Of a stretch of 64,000 nucleotides of DNA, positions 17,670-27,176 are shown piece after piece. Origin of the DNA: Reinekea sp. G2M2-21 (GTDB lineage Bacteria > Pseudomonadota > Gammaproteobacteria > Pseudomonadales > Natronospirillaceae); NCBI RefSeq assembly GCF_015687175.1, contig NZ_JADPQG010000004.1:248001-312000 (forward strand). The letters are read 5' to 3'. The notes beneath the pieces were generated by a model. The model was not told the DNA's origin. It did no database searches and saw nothing but the letters and a program-made list of their open reading frames with translations. Every line of letters starts with the position of its first letter. Within the stretch, counting starts at the first letter, position 1. A program made the translations under genes and the position numbers.

Positions 17670-19556
17670 TTACTGCTTTCTTTGTTTGAGCAGCTCGCGG
17701 TATCGCTGCTTGTCTGTATCCGTTAAGGATGGGTCACGCTCATTTAGGCGTTTTTTCAAAGATTCGTATTCATCATCAGGCGCTCTGTGAGTGAGGGCGG
17801 TAATGATTTTTTCAAGTTCGCGACGGGCAAACTCTTTCTCATCTTGATGATCTTCGTTGGCCGCTTCCAGCCAAAGATAGTCCGAAGCGGCAATTGGCGC
17901 GAGGGTTTCGCGCAGTCCATGTTGGCAAAGATAATCAAAAGCAAAGTACACATCTTTTTTCGGTGCGTTTTGCAAAAGCTCAATCACCTTGGCCAGCAAA
18001 AGGTGGTCATCTTGCGCCGGAAGCTTCCGAATAGTGGAAAGGTTTACTTGTTCTGCGAGCATGGGGAAGCGAATGAGCCAAGCTAGAGCCCGGTGCACGA
18101 ATCCAATACGGACGTTCAGCTTTTTACCTGAAATATCGTGGTGGTTGGTGCGTGGTCGTTGCGGATAATGATCGTCGTTGCTGTAAGTGTCGATTGGATC
18201 AGGCATCCAATAGTCCGCTTGTGGCGGAGGTTCGGGGGCCTCTATCATCGGTTGCGCAGGTGTGTAGTTGCTCTGAATTTGTTCAACACTAAGGCCGACA
18301 AGAGAAGACAGCTGCGAATACAGAAGCTGCTTGATAAAGCCTTCAGGGACTTTATCGATCCAGCCTTGGGCGATGCTGGCTAGCTTGGCTTTGCCGTCCA
18401 AGCGGGAGACATCTGCCTGAGTTTGTAAGTGTTGAAATAAAAAATCCGGTAGGCTTTGTGCTTTTTTTACCCGCTGCATAAAGCCGTTAAACCCTTCTTT
18501 ACGTACCAAGCTGTCTGGGTCTTCGCCTTCCGGTAAAAACAAGAAGCGGGCCTGTAAGCCGTCTTTAAGCTCGCTGAGCGTGTTTGACAGTGCTCGCACG
18601 GCGGCTCGCCTTCCGGCATTGTCTCCATCGAAGCAAAACACGATTTCAGAGCTGAGCTTGAACAGCCGTTGTACATGTGTTTCTGAGGTGGCCGTACCGA
18701 GCGTGGCGACGGCATTTTTTACCCCATGCTGGGCGAGCGCGACAACATCCATGTAGCCTTCAACGATGATGATGTTGTCGAAATCCTTCAGTGCTTTGCG
18801 GGCTTCATATAGGCCGTAAAGTTCGTGGCCTTTATGGAAAATGGGTGTTTCCGGGCTGTTCAGGTATTTAGGTTTTTCGTCCGGCGTCATCACGCGCCCA
18901 CCAAACGCTATGACTCGGCCTTTGATGTCGCGTATTGGGAACATCAGCCGGTGACGGAAGCGATCGTAGACTCGACCTTGTTCATTTTGCGTCAGCATTC
19001 CCGTTTTCAGTAGCGCGCGGTTAGTGGGTTCGCTGCGGAAGTGCTGTATTAGGTTGTCCCAGCCTTGAGGGGCAAAACCGATTTGGTAGGTTTGCACAAT
19101 TTCCGGACTCAGTCCCCGGTCTAATACATATTGCTGAACATCCGTGGCATTGGGGTGTTGATAAAGTTGATGCGCATAATAGTCAGCGCAGCTGCCCATT
19201 AAGTCGTACAGGGTGCGGCGCTGTTGTTGTCTTTGTTTGCTTTTTTCGCTGATTTCTTCGCGTGGAACTTCGATCCCTGCGCTTCTGGCCAGCTCTTCAA
19301 TGGCCTCAACAAAGCTCAGATTGTCATATTCTTGCAGGAATTTGACTGCTGTACCGGAGGCACCACAGCCAAAGCAGTAGTAAAACTGTTTGCTGGCGTT
19401 TACCGAGAATGAAGGTGAGTTTTCGTGATGGAAAGGGCAGCAGGCCCAGTGATCTTTGCCTTTTCTCTTAAGGTCGATTCGATGGCCAATAACTTCAATA
19501 ATGTCGGTTCGATCCAACAGTGTGTCTATAAAGTCATTGGGTATTAAACCAGCCAT
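17670..19556 (-). CDS. dnaG: DNA primase
   Basis: 628-aa primase that lays RNA primers at the replication fork. N-terminal CHC2 zinc finger (CCPFHHENSPSFSV...FYYCFGCGASG), then the catalytic core with EGYMDVVAL and the Toprim acidic residues (FCFDGDNAGRRAA), and a helical C-terminal domain for the DnaB helicase. The start MAGLIPNDFIDTLLDRTDI is the family N-terminus. Gene order rpsU-yqeY-dnaG-rpoD links translation, replication and transcription initiation. Confidence 0.97.
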   Translation of the reverse strand: MAGLIPNDFIDTLLDRTDIIEVIGHRIDLKRKGKDHWACCPFHHENSPSFSVNASKQFYYCFGCGASGTAVKFLQEYDNLSFVEAIEELARSAGIEVPREEISEKSKQRQQQRRTLYDLMGSCADYYAHQLYQHPNATDVQQYVLDRGLSPEIVQTYQIGFAPQGWDNLIQHFRSEPTNRALLKTGMLTQNEQGRVYDRFRHRLMFPIRDIKGRVIAFGGRVMTPDEKPKYLNSPETPIFHKGHELYGLYEARKALKDFDNIIIVEGYMDVVALAQHGVKNAVATLGTATSETHVQRLFKLSSEIVFCFDGDNAGRRAAVRALSNTLSELKDGLQARFLFLPEGEDPDSLVRKEGFNGFMQRVKKAQSLPDFLFQHLQTQADVSRLDGKAKLASIAQGWIDKVPEGFIKQLLYSQLSSLVGLSVEQIQSNYTPAQPMIEAPEPPPQADYWMPDPIDTYSNDDHYPQRPRTNHHDISGKKLNVRIGFVHRALAWLIRFPMLAEQVNLSTIRKLPAQDDHLLLAKVIELLQNAPKKDVYFAFDYLCQHGLRETLAPIAASDYLWLEAANEDHQDEKEFARRELEKIITALTHRAPDDEYESLKKRLNERDPSLTDTDKQRYRELLKQRKQ

Positions 19557-19632
19557 AAAGCCTCTTGGGAAACGAAGTAAGACACAAGTAGAGTCAGTTT
19601 ACGTATTTGTTGGCAAGAGCGGTTGGAGAGTG

Positions 19633-20079
19633 TTAGTTCAGCTGAGCTTTTATCAGTTTGCTAATCGCGCCCATATCTGCCCGGCCTTGTGCTTTGGGCT
19701 TGATCAGGGCCATAACTTTGCCCATGTCTGCCATGCTGGCTGCGCCAGTGGCTGAAATTGCTTCAGTAACCAGACTGTTGATTTCTTCATCAGTCAACGC
19801 CGCGGGGAGAAAAGTGGATATCACCTCCAGTTCAAATCGTTCGGTTGCGGCAAGATCGTCGCGGCCCGCTGCTTCAAATTGAGCAATGGAGTCACGTCGT
19901 TGTTTGTTCATTTTATCCAGTACGGACAAAACCCGGGTGTCATCAAGTTCAATACGTTCGTCAACTTCAATACGTTTGAGCTCTGCCAAGACAAGACGAA
20001 TGGTACCCAATCGTTGCTTTTCTTTGGCGCGCATCGCGTCTTTCATTTCATTGGTTAGACGTTGCTTGAGCTCAGACAT
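19633..20079 (-). CDS. yqeY: GatB/YqeY domain protein
   Basis: 148-aa stand-alone YqeY protein, homologous to the tRNA-binding tail of GatB amidotransferase. The N-terminus (MSELKQRLTNEMKDAMRAKEKQRLGTIRLVLAELKRIEVDE) and the C-terminal MGKVMALIKPKAQGRADM segment are typical. The exact function is unknown; it is commonly found between rpsU and dnaG in this operon, as here. Confidence 0.92.
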   Translation of the reverse strand: MSELKQRLTNEMKDAMRAKEKQRLGTIRLVLAELKRIEVDERIELDDTRVLSVLDKMNKQRRDSIAQFEAAGRDDLAATERFELEVISTFLPAALTDEEINSLVTEAISATGAASMADMGKVMALIKPKAQGRADMGAISKLIKAQLN

Positions 20080-20104
20080 ACAGTGTTAACCCACGTTTGT
20101 TTGA

Positions 20105-20320
20105 TCAGTAAAGGCGATTCATTCGCTTGTTTTCGCGAGACAGCTTCTTAGCGTGGCGTTTTACGGCCGCGGCAGCTGCACGCTTACGAACCCAAGTTGG
20201 CTTTTCATAGTGTTCACGACGACGTACTTCAGACAGAACGCCTGCTTTTTCACAAGAACGCTTGAAACGACGCAATGCTACGTCAAATGGCTCGTTATCT
20301 TTTACTTTTACGTGTGGCAT
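20105..20320 (-). CDS. rpsU: 30S ribosomal protein S21
   Basis: 71-aa, highly basic S21 ([27 protein letters not shown] start). It helps base-pair the anti-Shine-Dalgarno end of 16S rRNA and begins the macromolecular-synthesis operon. The start is an ATG with a nearby purine-rich leader. The promoter should lie in 20321-20543, shared with the divergent tsaD. Confidence 0.98.
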   Translation of the reverse strand: MPHVKVKDNEPFDVALRRFKRSCEKAGVLSEVRRREHYEKPTWVRKRAAAAAVKRHAKKLSRENKRMNRLY

Positions 20321-20543
20321 TAATAATAAATCCTAACAATGTGTGGGTTTTTCAAAGATCCGCAGTGCAGATTTTGAGGCGCGTAATTGTACTGATCGAG
20401 GTTAGGTGCTGCAAGTATTAATATCGGGATCAGGCTGGTGGTATTGTCCGTATCTGAAACATGCCTTAGTGCTGCGCCCTCAATACTGGCCGCAGGCGCT
20501 TAAAATAGCTAGAATACGCGCCTTTTCCCAGCTTCGGACAATT

Positions 20544-21569
20544 ATGCGCGTACTTGGTATCGAATCCTCCTGTGACGAAACAGGGGTGGCAATTTATGAC
20601 TCGGATAAAGGGCTGCTGGCTCATCAGCTGTATAGTCAGGTAAAAATGCACGCCGAATTTGGTGGTGTGGTACCTGAACTTGCCTCCAGGGATCATGTTC
20701 GCAAGTTATTGCCGCTAATCAATGCAGCGTTTGAAGAAGCTGGTCTGTTACCGGAAAGTATTGATGGTGTTGCCTATACAGCAGGCCCTGGGTTGATAGG
20801 GGCCCTTATGGTTGGCGCTGCAACAGGACGGGCTATTGCCATGGGTTGGGGCGTTCCAGCTGTTGGTGTCCATCACATGGAAGGCCATTTGCTGGCCCCC
20901 ATGTTGGAAGAGAACCCGCCGGAGTACCCATTCGTAGCGCTATTGGTCAGTGGTGGTCATACACTGCTGGTCGATGTCGCCGCGCCTGGTTCTTATCGGA
21001 TTCTGGGTGAATCTCTGGATGACGCTGCTGGTGAAGCCTTTGATAAGACCGCAAAAATGATGGGTTTGCCTTATCCTGGTGGACCTTTGTTGGGTCAGCT
21101 GGCCGACAAAGGGCGACCGGGTATCTTCGTGTTTCCCCGCCCGATGATTGATCGGCCAGGCATGGACTTCAGCTTCTCCGGACTGAAAACGGCTGTTCGT
21201 CTGGAAATCGCGAAACATACCGTCGATGAAGTTGTTCCAGAGCAAACCAAAGCTGATATTGCGTTGGCGTTTCAAACTGCCGTGGTTGAAACGCTCACTG
21301 TGAAATGCCGCAGAGCATTGCAGGCGACTGGCCATAAACGCTTAGTAATTGCCGGAGGCGTCAGCGCCAATCGGCAACTGCGTGCGCGGTTGCAGGAAAT
21401 GGCGTATAAAGAGAAAGGCCAGCTTTATTACCCTCGACCGGAATTCTGCACGGACAATGGCGCAATGATCGCCTATGCAGGGTATCTGCGATTGCAGGCT
21501 GGGATGAAGAGTGACCTATCGCTCAGTATTCGCCCGCGTTGGTCAATCGATGAGCTGGAGTCGTTGTAA
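20544..21569 (+). CDS. tsaD: tRNA N6-threonylcarbamoyladenosine transferase subunit TsaD
   Basis: 341-aa Kae1/Qri7-family protein that completes t6A37 synthesis on ANN-decoding tRNAs together with TsaB and TsaE. The frame is open to 20406, but ATG 20544 gives the family start [19 protein letters not shown]. Metal-binding HMEGH (in [10 protein letters not shown]), the SGGHTLL segment and the C-terminal [10 protein letters not shown] motif are intact. Divergent from rpsU, a common arrangement; folB follows after a single base. Confidence 0.97.
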   Translation: MRVLGIESSCDETGVAIYDSDKGLLAHQLYSQVKMHAEFGGVVPELASRDHVRKLLPLINAAFEEAGLLPESIDGVAYTAGPGLIGALMVGAATGRAIAMGWGVPAVGVHHMEGHLLAPMLEENPPEYPFVALLVSGGHTLLVDVAAPGSYRILGESLDDAAGEAFDKTAKMMGLPYPGGPLLGQLADKGRPGIFVFPRPMIDRPGMDFSFSGLKTAVRLEIAKHTVDEVVPEQTKADIALAFQTAVVETLTVKCRRALQATGHKRLVIAGGVSANRQLRARLQEMAYKEKGQLYYPRPEFCTDNGAMIAYAGYLRLQAGMKSDLSLSIRPRWSIDELESL

Positions 21570-21570
21570 T

Positions 21571-21930
21571 ATGGATCAGGTCTATATTCAGGCGTTAAAG
21601 GTCGAGACATTGATAGGTGTCTACGAATTTGAGCGGTCGGACCGACAGACTTTGCTGTTGGATCTAGAGTTGGATTTCGATTGTCGTCCCGCCGCTGAGT
21701 CTGACGATATTCAATTGGCGCTGGATTACGACGCACTGTCTCGTCGGGTGCGCGAGTGGGCATTGGTTCAGACGTTTGAACTTATCGAAACATTTGCCGA
21801 ACAGCTATGCCAGTTATTACACGAAGAGTTTTCTTTGGCGCGCATTCAGCTGGTAATCAATAAGCCCGCTGCGGTGGCAGATTGTGCTGCAGTCGGAATT
21901 AAAATTATCCGCGAATTCGGCAGGAATTAA
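21571..21930 (+). CDS. folB: Dihydroneopterin aldolase
   Basis: 119-aa enzyme of folate synthesis that converts dihydroneopterin to 6-hydroxymethyl-dihydropterin and glycolaldehyde. The N-terminus MDQVYIQALKVETLIGVYEFER and the ALDYDALSRRV segment are characteristic. The frame is open upstream to 21511, but ATG 21571 sits one base after the tsaD stop and gives the family start. folK follows one base later, so tsaD-folB-folK is a tight cluster carrying two consecutive folate steps. Confidence 0.95.
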   Translation: MDQVYIQALKVETLIGVYEFERSDRQTLLLDLELDFDCRPAAESDDIQLALDYDALSRRVREWALVQTFELIETFAEQLCQLLHEEFSLARIQLVINKPAAVADCAAVGIKIIREFGRN

Positions 21931-21931
21931 G

Positions 21932-22432
21932 TTGACCGTTATTTCTTTAAGTTTAGGCAGCAACATTGATCGATACCGCCATATCAATTTGGGGTTGGAC
22001 GCATTGGAACGGGTATTCGGTGCAGTAGCCTGTTCTCCGGTATACGAATCTGAAGCTGTCGGTTTTGCGGGCAGTCCATTCCTGAATTTGATTGCGTTGG
22101 TTGAAAGCGAACTCAGCTTGACTGAGGTGATCCGCATCTTGAAGGGCATCGAAGATCAAAACGGACGGGACAGGTCCGGACCCAAGTTCAGTGCCCGTAC
22201 TTTGGACATTGATGTGGTCACCTACGGCGATCAGTTCGGACTCGTCGATGGCATTCAATTACCAAGACCGGAGTTGTTTAAAAATGCGTTCGTCTTGTTG
22301 CCGTTAGTGGATCTTTGGCCCGATAAAGCCGTTCCTGGTGAGAGTGTTGACTATCAAACGCTTTGGCAGCAGCAAGGTGACCGTACGCAGCAACTCAATG
22401 TCGTGCCCTTTGAGCGCCGGCGCGGGTCATAA
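21932..22432 (+). CDS. folK: 2-amino-4-hydroxy-6-hydroxymethyldihydropteridine pyrophosphokinase
   Basis: 166-aa HPPK that adds pyrophosphate to 6-hydroxymethyl-dihydropterin, the next step after FolB. Probable start is the TTG at 21932, just after the folB stop, with AGGAA upstream and giving MTVISLSLGSNIDRY, the family N-terminus; an in-frame ATG at 21884 would lie inside folB. The signature SARTLDIDVVTYGD matches the RTLDLDLL box. It converges on tesA. Confidence 0.93.
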   Translation: MTVISLSLGSNIDRYRHINLGLDALERVFGAVACSPVYESEAVGFAGSPFLNLIALVESELSLTEVIRILKGIEDQNGRDRSGPKFSARTLDIDVVTYGDQFGLVDGIQLPRPELFKNAFVLLPLVDLWPDKAVPGESVDYQTLWQQQGDRTQQLNVVPFERRRGS

Positions 22433-22449
22433 CGGATTCTGAGCTGTGC

Positions 22450-23103
22450 CTACGGCACAGTCAGAAGATCTAAGGCTTCTTCTATTTTTGGATATACATT
22501 GTCGAGAATTTTAGCCTGTGCTTCGGCAGTCGGGTGCAGCCCATCGTTTTGCATCAATGACTCATACTGAGCCACGTCTTCCAGCAAAAATGGTAAATAA
22601 GGCAGCTGATACTTTTCGGCGAGCTTAGCAAAACTGTTGAAAAATGGCTCTGTGTAACGCGAGCCAAAATTCGGTGGGAGGCGAATGCCAACCAGAACCA
22701 CTGCACTGCCTGCTTGATCGGCTAATATGATCATCTGTTCAAGGTTGTCCGTCATTTGCGGAATAGGGTATCCGCGTAATCCATCATTGGCACCTAGTTC
22801 AAGTACCACGACATCAGGCTGGTACGTCTCCAGCAGGGTTGGCAGGCGATCCAGGCCTCCCTTGGATGTTTCGCCACTAATGCTGCTATTGATAATGCGG
22901 TGATCTTCACCCAGTTTTTCCTGTAAAAGTGCAACCCAGGTCTCTTCTGGGAGCATTCCGTAACCGGCGGAAAGACTGTCACCGTGAACCAAAATGGTTC
23001 CTGCATTCGTAAAGGAAGCACAAAGAAGTGAAATTATCGAAAATAGACCCCAGTTAATGATCTTAACTGTATTTTTAAACTGCCTAGGATGTAGCCAAAA
23101 CAT
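22450..23103 (-). CDS. tesA: Periplasmic arylesterase / acyl-CoA thioesterase I (GDSL hydrolase)
   Basis: 217-aa SGNH hydrolase with an N-terminal signal peptide (IINWGLFSIISLLCASFTNA, cut near residue 30). Block I is HGDSLSAGYGM (catalytic Ser), block III is LGANDGLRG and block V is NDGLHPTAEAQ (catalytic Asp/His). TesA cleaves acyl esters and acyl-CoA in the periplasm. The frame is open to 23331, but the ATG at 23103 gives the usual length; it overlaps the start of ybbA on the other strand (CATG). A 7-bp hairpin at 22444-22460 overlaps the stop. Confidence 0.92.
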   Translation of the reverse strand: MFWLHPRQFKNTVKIINWGLFSIISLLCASFTNAGTILVHGDSLSAGYGMLPEETWVALLQEKLGEDHRIINSSISGETSKGGLDRLPTLLETYQPDVVVLELGANDGLRGYPIPQMTDNLEQMIILADQAGSAVVLVGIRLPPNFGSRYTEPFFNSFAKLAEKYQLPYLPFLLEDVAQYESLMQNDGLHPTAEAQAKILDNVYPKIEEALDLLTVP

Positions 23104-23791
23104 GAATGCCGATTCCAATACCATTATTGAGACCCGTAAGCTTAAACAGGAAGTGCCGAATCGGGAAGGGTCTTTGGTCATACTGAAGGGAATTGACATG
23201 TCTGTACAGGCAGGGCAAAGCGTTGCCATAGTCGGCGTTTCTGGATCTGGCAAATCGACCTTGTTGGGCATGCTCGCGGGTTTAGATACCCCCAGCGCAG
23301 GCGCCGTTTTCATCGCCGGGCAAGACATCACCCAAATGGACGAGGAAGCCAGAGCGCTGTTGCGAGGCGAGAAAGTTGGTTTTGTGTTCCAGAATTTTCA
23401 ATTGCTGCCCAGCTTAACCGCTCTTGAAAACGTGATGTTACCCCTGGAAGTGCGGGATGAACCGAAAGCGCAACAAACGGCACAGCAATGGTTGGAGCGT
23501 GTTGGGTTGCAGGGCAGAGAGCATCATTATCCTCAGCAACTCAGTGGTGGCGAGCAGCAGCGCGTCGCTGTCGCCCGTGCATTTGCCAGTAACGCGCCGA
23601 TTTTGTTTGCTGATGAACCTACCGGTAACCTGGATACCGAAACTGGACGCAAGATTGCTGACCTGCTGTTCGAACTGAACAGTGCACAGGGCACGACCTT
23701 GGTGTTGGTTACGCACGATGAGAAGCTGGCGGCACGCTGTGAGCGGCAGTTACGGATGACGGCGGGTGAGTTGGTTGAGGTCAGCCTATGA
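23102..23791 (+). CDS. ybbA: ABC transporter ATP-binding protein YbbA
   Basis: 229-aa ATPase of the LolD/MacB-like group. Walker A (GVSGSGKST), signature (LSGGEQQR), Walker B (ILFADEPTGNLD) and the switch His (VTHDEKLA) are intact. The divergent neighbour tesA and the following YbbP-type permease are the E. coli arrangement tesA/ybbA-ybbP. The ATG at 23102 gives MNADSNTIIETRKLKQ, aligned with the family start. The 3' end overlaps the permease start by 4 bases. Confidence 0.93.
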   Translation: MNADSNTIIETRKLKQEVPNREGSLVILKGIDMSVQAGQSVAIVGVSGSGKSTLLGMLAGLDTPSAGAVFIAGQDITQMDEEARALLRGEKVGFVFQNFQLLPSLTALENVMLPLEVRDEPKAQQTAQQWLERVGLQGREHHYPQQLSGGEQQRVAVARAFASNAPILFADEPTGNLDTETGRKIADLLFELNSAQGTTLVLVTHDEKLAARCERQLRMTAGELVEVSL

Positions 23792-26292
23792 GTCGTACCT
23801 CGTCTTGGCAATCGGTTCAGAAACTGTCTGTAAAACTGTTGTGGCGAGACTGGCGAGGCGGAGAGCTGAATGTTCTCGTTGCTGCGTTATTGGTCGCGGT
23901 CACAACGGTTACCGGTATCGGACTGTTCTCAGATCGAATTCAAAACTCCATTCTCGATGAGGCTGGGTCATTGCTGGCCGCCGACGCGCAGATCACCGGC
24001 TCGCGTGAGGTACCCGTGCAATGGCGAGAACAAGCAGAAAGTATGGGGTTGCGCACAGCGCATATCACCAGCTTTCAGGCGATGTCTTTTGGTCAAGAAG
24101 GACGTTTGCAGCTTGCCTCTGTCAAAGCCGTGTCAGATGCCTATCCGTTAAAAGGTGAGCTGGAAGTATCGGACGTACCTTTTGGTGTCAGTGAAAAAAC
24201 GACTAAAGGACCTCAGGTGGGCGAAGCCTGGCTGAATTCTCGGTTAATGGCGTCATTGGATCTATCAGTGGGTGATACCGTTGGCGTGGGTGATGCTGAT
24301 TTGGTGGTAACCCGAGTTTTGATAAACGAGCCGGATAACGCTGATGGCGGCTTTAGTTTTAGTCCTCGGGTGATCATAAATGAAGCCGATGTGCCGGAAA
24401 CCGGTGCCGTGCAAGTGGGTTCGCGCGTACGTTACAGCCTGCTATTAGCGGGTGATGTGGATTCCTATTATGACAAATGGAAACCACAACAAGGGGATCA
24501 CCATCGTTGGCGTAATGTGACCGATGCCAATGAGCGCGTAACGGAAACATTGGATCGCGCCGATAGTTTTCTGCTGTTGGCCGGTTCCCTTGGCGTCGTA
24601 TTAGCCGGTGTCGCTTTGGCTCTGGCGTCCAAACGCTATGCGCAACGGCAATTAAGTCATGTTGCGTTACTGAAAACGTTAGGCTTGACGCCACAACGCA
24701 TTACTCAATTGTATGCCGGTAATCTCGCGATTATTGGGTTTGTGGTCGTGTTTCTGGGGATTGCCTCAGGATGGCTATTGCACTGGGTTTTCCTCGAGTT
24801 GTTCAGTGGGCTGCTGCCCCGAGCCTTGGTTGGACCCACCATGCGCCCCTTTATTATAGGCGCGCTAACTGGTTTCGTTTGTCTGCTGGCGTTTGCTTTA
24901 CCGCCGGTCTGGGTGCTTAAGGATACTCCACCATCCAGAGTGCTGCGCAGCGATGTCGCCGGAGGTACGGTTAGCCAGTGGAAGACCACCAGTTTAGGCG
25001 CGTTAGCCGTTATAGGCATTGTCTATTTTTATTCCGGGAGCTGGTTGATCACGGCGATATTAATTTTGTCGGGTTTGGTCGCCATCGCGGGGGTAACCTT
25101 GCTGGCCAGGTTGTTAATTCTAGCGGCCAGGAGGCTCGGCTCTCGTCTGGGGACGACCTGGCGCTTAGGCCTGGCAAGTTTGCATCGACATGGCAGCCAA
25201 AACGGGTTTCAGATCATGATTTTTGCAATGGCCCTCATGCTGTTATTTATTCTCACACTATTACGCACCAGTCTGCTAACGGAGTGGCAGAGACAGTTGC
25301 CAGAAGGAACACCCAACCACTTCGCATTCAACATTTTTGAACAGGATCGGGCTGGACTTGAGTCGTTGTTTGTTCAGGAAGACATTCAGTCAACTCCTTT
25401 TTACCCGATGATGCGTGGTCGCCTGGTTGAGGTGAATGACGAGGAAATCGGCGAGCGACTCGAGCGGTTGCGTCCGGATGGTGATGATTTCCGGCGAGAG
25501 TTAAACAATACCTGGAGCGATGTGTTATCAGAAGACAATGAGGTGGTTGAGGGTGAATGGTTTGACGCTCAAGATACCGAGCAACTTCTGATCTCCATTG
25601 AACAGGATTTTGCCAGCGCTCTGGACATTCAGATTGGTGATGTCCTGACATTTTCATTTGGTGGGCAAATGGTCAATGCCCCGGTCGATAATATCCGCAC
25701 CGTACAATGGGACAGTTTGGCACCGAATTTTTACATCATATTCAGTCGGCCGGTTCTGGGAGGGCAAGGTGCTGCGTATCTGACCAGTTTTTATCTGTCT
25801 CAGGAGCAGAAACCGTTATTGGTTAACCTGCTTTCCGAATATTCAACCATTACCGTAATCGAAGTGGATGCCATTTTGGAGCAGGTGCAATCAATTGTCA
25901 GCCAAGTGACCAAGGCCATAGAATTCATTTTATCGCTGGTTCTAATGTCAGGTCTTATTGTTCTGGTGGCCAGCGTCCAGGCGACTCTGGACAGTCGATT
26001 GCAGGAGAGTGCAATTCTGCGCACTCTGGGTGCTAAGGCTGCGGTGGTCAGGGGTGCTTTGGCTATTGAATTTGTGGCGTTAGGGGCTTTGGCTGGACTG
26101 CTCGCGACAGCAGGTGCTGAAATTGCCCTGTTTTTTCTGCAAACACAGCTGTTGAATATGGACTTTCAACCCAATATTTATTTGTTTATTTTGGGTCCGG
26201 TGATAGGTGCCGCAATTATTGGTATTGTCGGCCTGATGTCGACCAGGAAAGTGACCAAAGTTCCGCCACTGATCGTGTTGCGGCAAATCTAA
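23788..26292 (+). CDS. ybbP: YbbP-type ABC transporter permease (FtsX family)
   Basis: 834-aa inner-membrane protein. An N-terminal membrane segment (ELNVLVAALLVAVTTVTGIGLF) is followed by a large periplasmic MacB-like domain and two FtsX blocks of about three to four hydrophobic helices each, the second ending near the C-terminus (PLIVLRQI). Such permeases work mechanically with the ATPase rather than by transport through a channel. The YbbAP-TesA system has been proposed to act on lipid or acyl substrates of the envelope. Overlaps ybbA (ATGA), so translationally coupled. Confidence 0.92.
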   Translation: MSRTSSWQSVQKLSVKLLWRDWRGGELNVLVAALLVAVTTVTGIGLFSDRIQNSILDEAGSLLAADAQITGSREVPVQWREQAESMGLRTAHITSFQAMSFGQEGRLQLASVKAVSDAYPLKGELEVSDVPFGVSEKTTKGPQVGEAWLNSRLMASLDLSVGDTVGVGDADLVVTRVLINEPDNADGGFSFSPRVIINEADVPETGAVQVGSRVRYSLLLAGDVDSYYDKWKPQQGDHHRWRNVTDANERVTETLDRADSFLLLAGSLGVVLAGVALALASKRYAQRQLSHVALLKTLGLTPQRITQLYAGNLAIIGFVVVFLGIASGWLLHWVFLELFSGLLPRALVGPTMRPFIIGALTGFVCLLAFALPPVWVLKDTPPSRVLRSDVAGGTVSQWKTTSLGALAVIGIVYFYSGSWLITAILILSGLVAIAGVTLLARLLILAARRLGSRLGTTWRLGLASLHRHGSQNGFQIMIFAMALMLLFILTLLRTSLLTEWQRQLPEGTPNHFAFNIFEQDRAGLESLFVQEDIQSTPFYPMMRGRLVEVNDEEIGERLERLRPDGDDFRRELNNTWSDVLSEDNEVVEGEWFDAQDTEQLLISIEQDFASALDIQIGDVLTFSFGGQMVNAPVDNIRTVQWDSLAPNFYIIFSRPVLGGQGAAYLTSFYLSQEQKPLLVNLLSEYSTITVIEVDAILEQVQSIVSQVTKAIEFILSLVLMSGLIVLVASVQATLDSRLQESAILRTLGAKAAVVRGALAIEFVALGALAGLLATAGAEIALFFLQTQLLNMDFQPNIYLFILGPVIGAAIIGIVGLMSTRKVTKVPPLIVLRQI

Positions 26293-26298
26293 ACCGCA

Positions 26299-26335
26299 CT
26301 ATGTGAGTTGCCGGGATAACCGTTCACTCACATAG
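26299..26335 (+). repeat. Inverted repeat after ybbP
   Basis: CTATGTGAGT (26299-26308) and ACTCACATAG (26326-26335) are perfect complements around a 17-base loop. There is no T-run after it, so it may be a non-canonical end of the ybbAP transcript or a structured 3' end rather than an ordinary terminator. Confidence 0.6.
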
Positions 26336-26474
26336 AAATTTACTATTGGCTTAATAGTCAATTAACCTATGATTTGCGACTGAAAATGAACTAAAGTATT
26401 CCATTGGTTTTTCAGGCGAAAGTTGTTTTGCCGTTTTCGCATATCCAATGTAAACACACAAACGGAGAATAAAT

Positions 26475-27098
26475 ATGAGCGTATTGTTAGGTCGTAAAGC
26501 ACCTGATTTTTCAGCCCCTGCGGTATTGGGTAACGGAGAAATTGTCGATAGTTTCAATTTTGCTGAAACCATCAAAGGTAAGTATGCATTGGTATTCTTT
26601 TACCCACTGGACTTCACCTTTGTTTGTCCATCTGAATTAATTGCGTTGGATCACCGCGTTGATAAACTAAAAGAATTGGGTGTAGAAGTAATTGCAGTTT
26701 CTGTTGATTCGCACTTCACGCACAATGCTTGGCGCAACACCGCGATCAACGATGGCGGTATCGGTCCGGTTAAATACACGATGGTTGGTGATATGAACCA
26801 TGACATCTGTAAGGCGTTTGGTGTTGAGTCCATCGGTGGCGACAGCTATTACCCAGCAGGCGTTGCGTTCCGTGCGTCATTCGTAATCGACAAATCTGGT
26901 GTTGTTCGTGCTCAGCACATGAATGATGAGCCGATTGGACGTAATATCGATGAATTGGTTCGTGTTGTTGAAGCGTTGCAGTTCTTTGAAGAAAACGGTC
27001 ACGTATGTCCAGCTGGTTGGAACAAAGGTGATGCCGGTATGGTCAATACCCCTAAGGGTGTTGCTGAGTATCTGGCGGGTAACTCTGAGAAGCTGTAA
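26475..27098 (+). CDS. 2-Cys peroxiredoxin (AhpC/Prx1 type)
   Basis: 207-aa typical 2-Cys peroxiredoxin that reduces hydrogen peroxide and organic peroxides. The peroxidatic Cys51 is in DFTFVCPSE and the resolving Cys178 in GHVCPAGW. The long C-terminal tail with GVAEYLAGN suggests the sensitive Prx1/TSA-like class rather than E. coli AhpC. No AhpF is adjacent, so it is probably reduced by thioredoxin. The start ATG follows GGAGAA. A strong terminator comes after the stop. Confidence 0.93.
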   Translation: MSVLLGRKAPDFSAPAVLGNGEIVDSFNFAETIKGKYALVFFYPLDFTFVCPSELIALDHRVDKLKELGVEVIAVSVDSHFTHNAWRNTAINDGGIGPVKYTMVGDMNHDICKAFGVESIGGDSYYPAGVAFRASFVIDKSGVVRAQHMNDEPIGRNIDELVRVVEALQFFEENGHVCPAGWNKGDAGMVNTPKGVAEYLAGNSEKL

Positions 27099-27125
27099 TC
27101 GCGCGTCAGATTATCTGATCACGGT

Positions 27126-27153
27126 AAAAACCACGCTCAGGCGTGGTTTTTTT
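27126..27153 (+). terminator. Intrinsic terminator after the peroxiredoxin gene
   Basis: AAAAACCACGC and GCGTGGTTTTT flank a TCAG loop, followed by more T. It stops the peroxiredoxin transcript just before the repeat element at 27177. Confidence 0.92.
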
Positions 27154-27176
27154 GTGCCATTTATCGGATTCAGACA

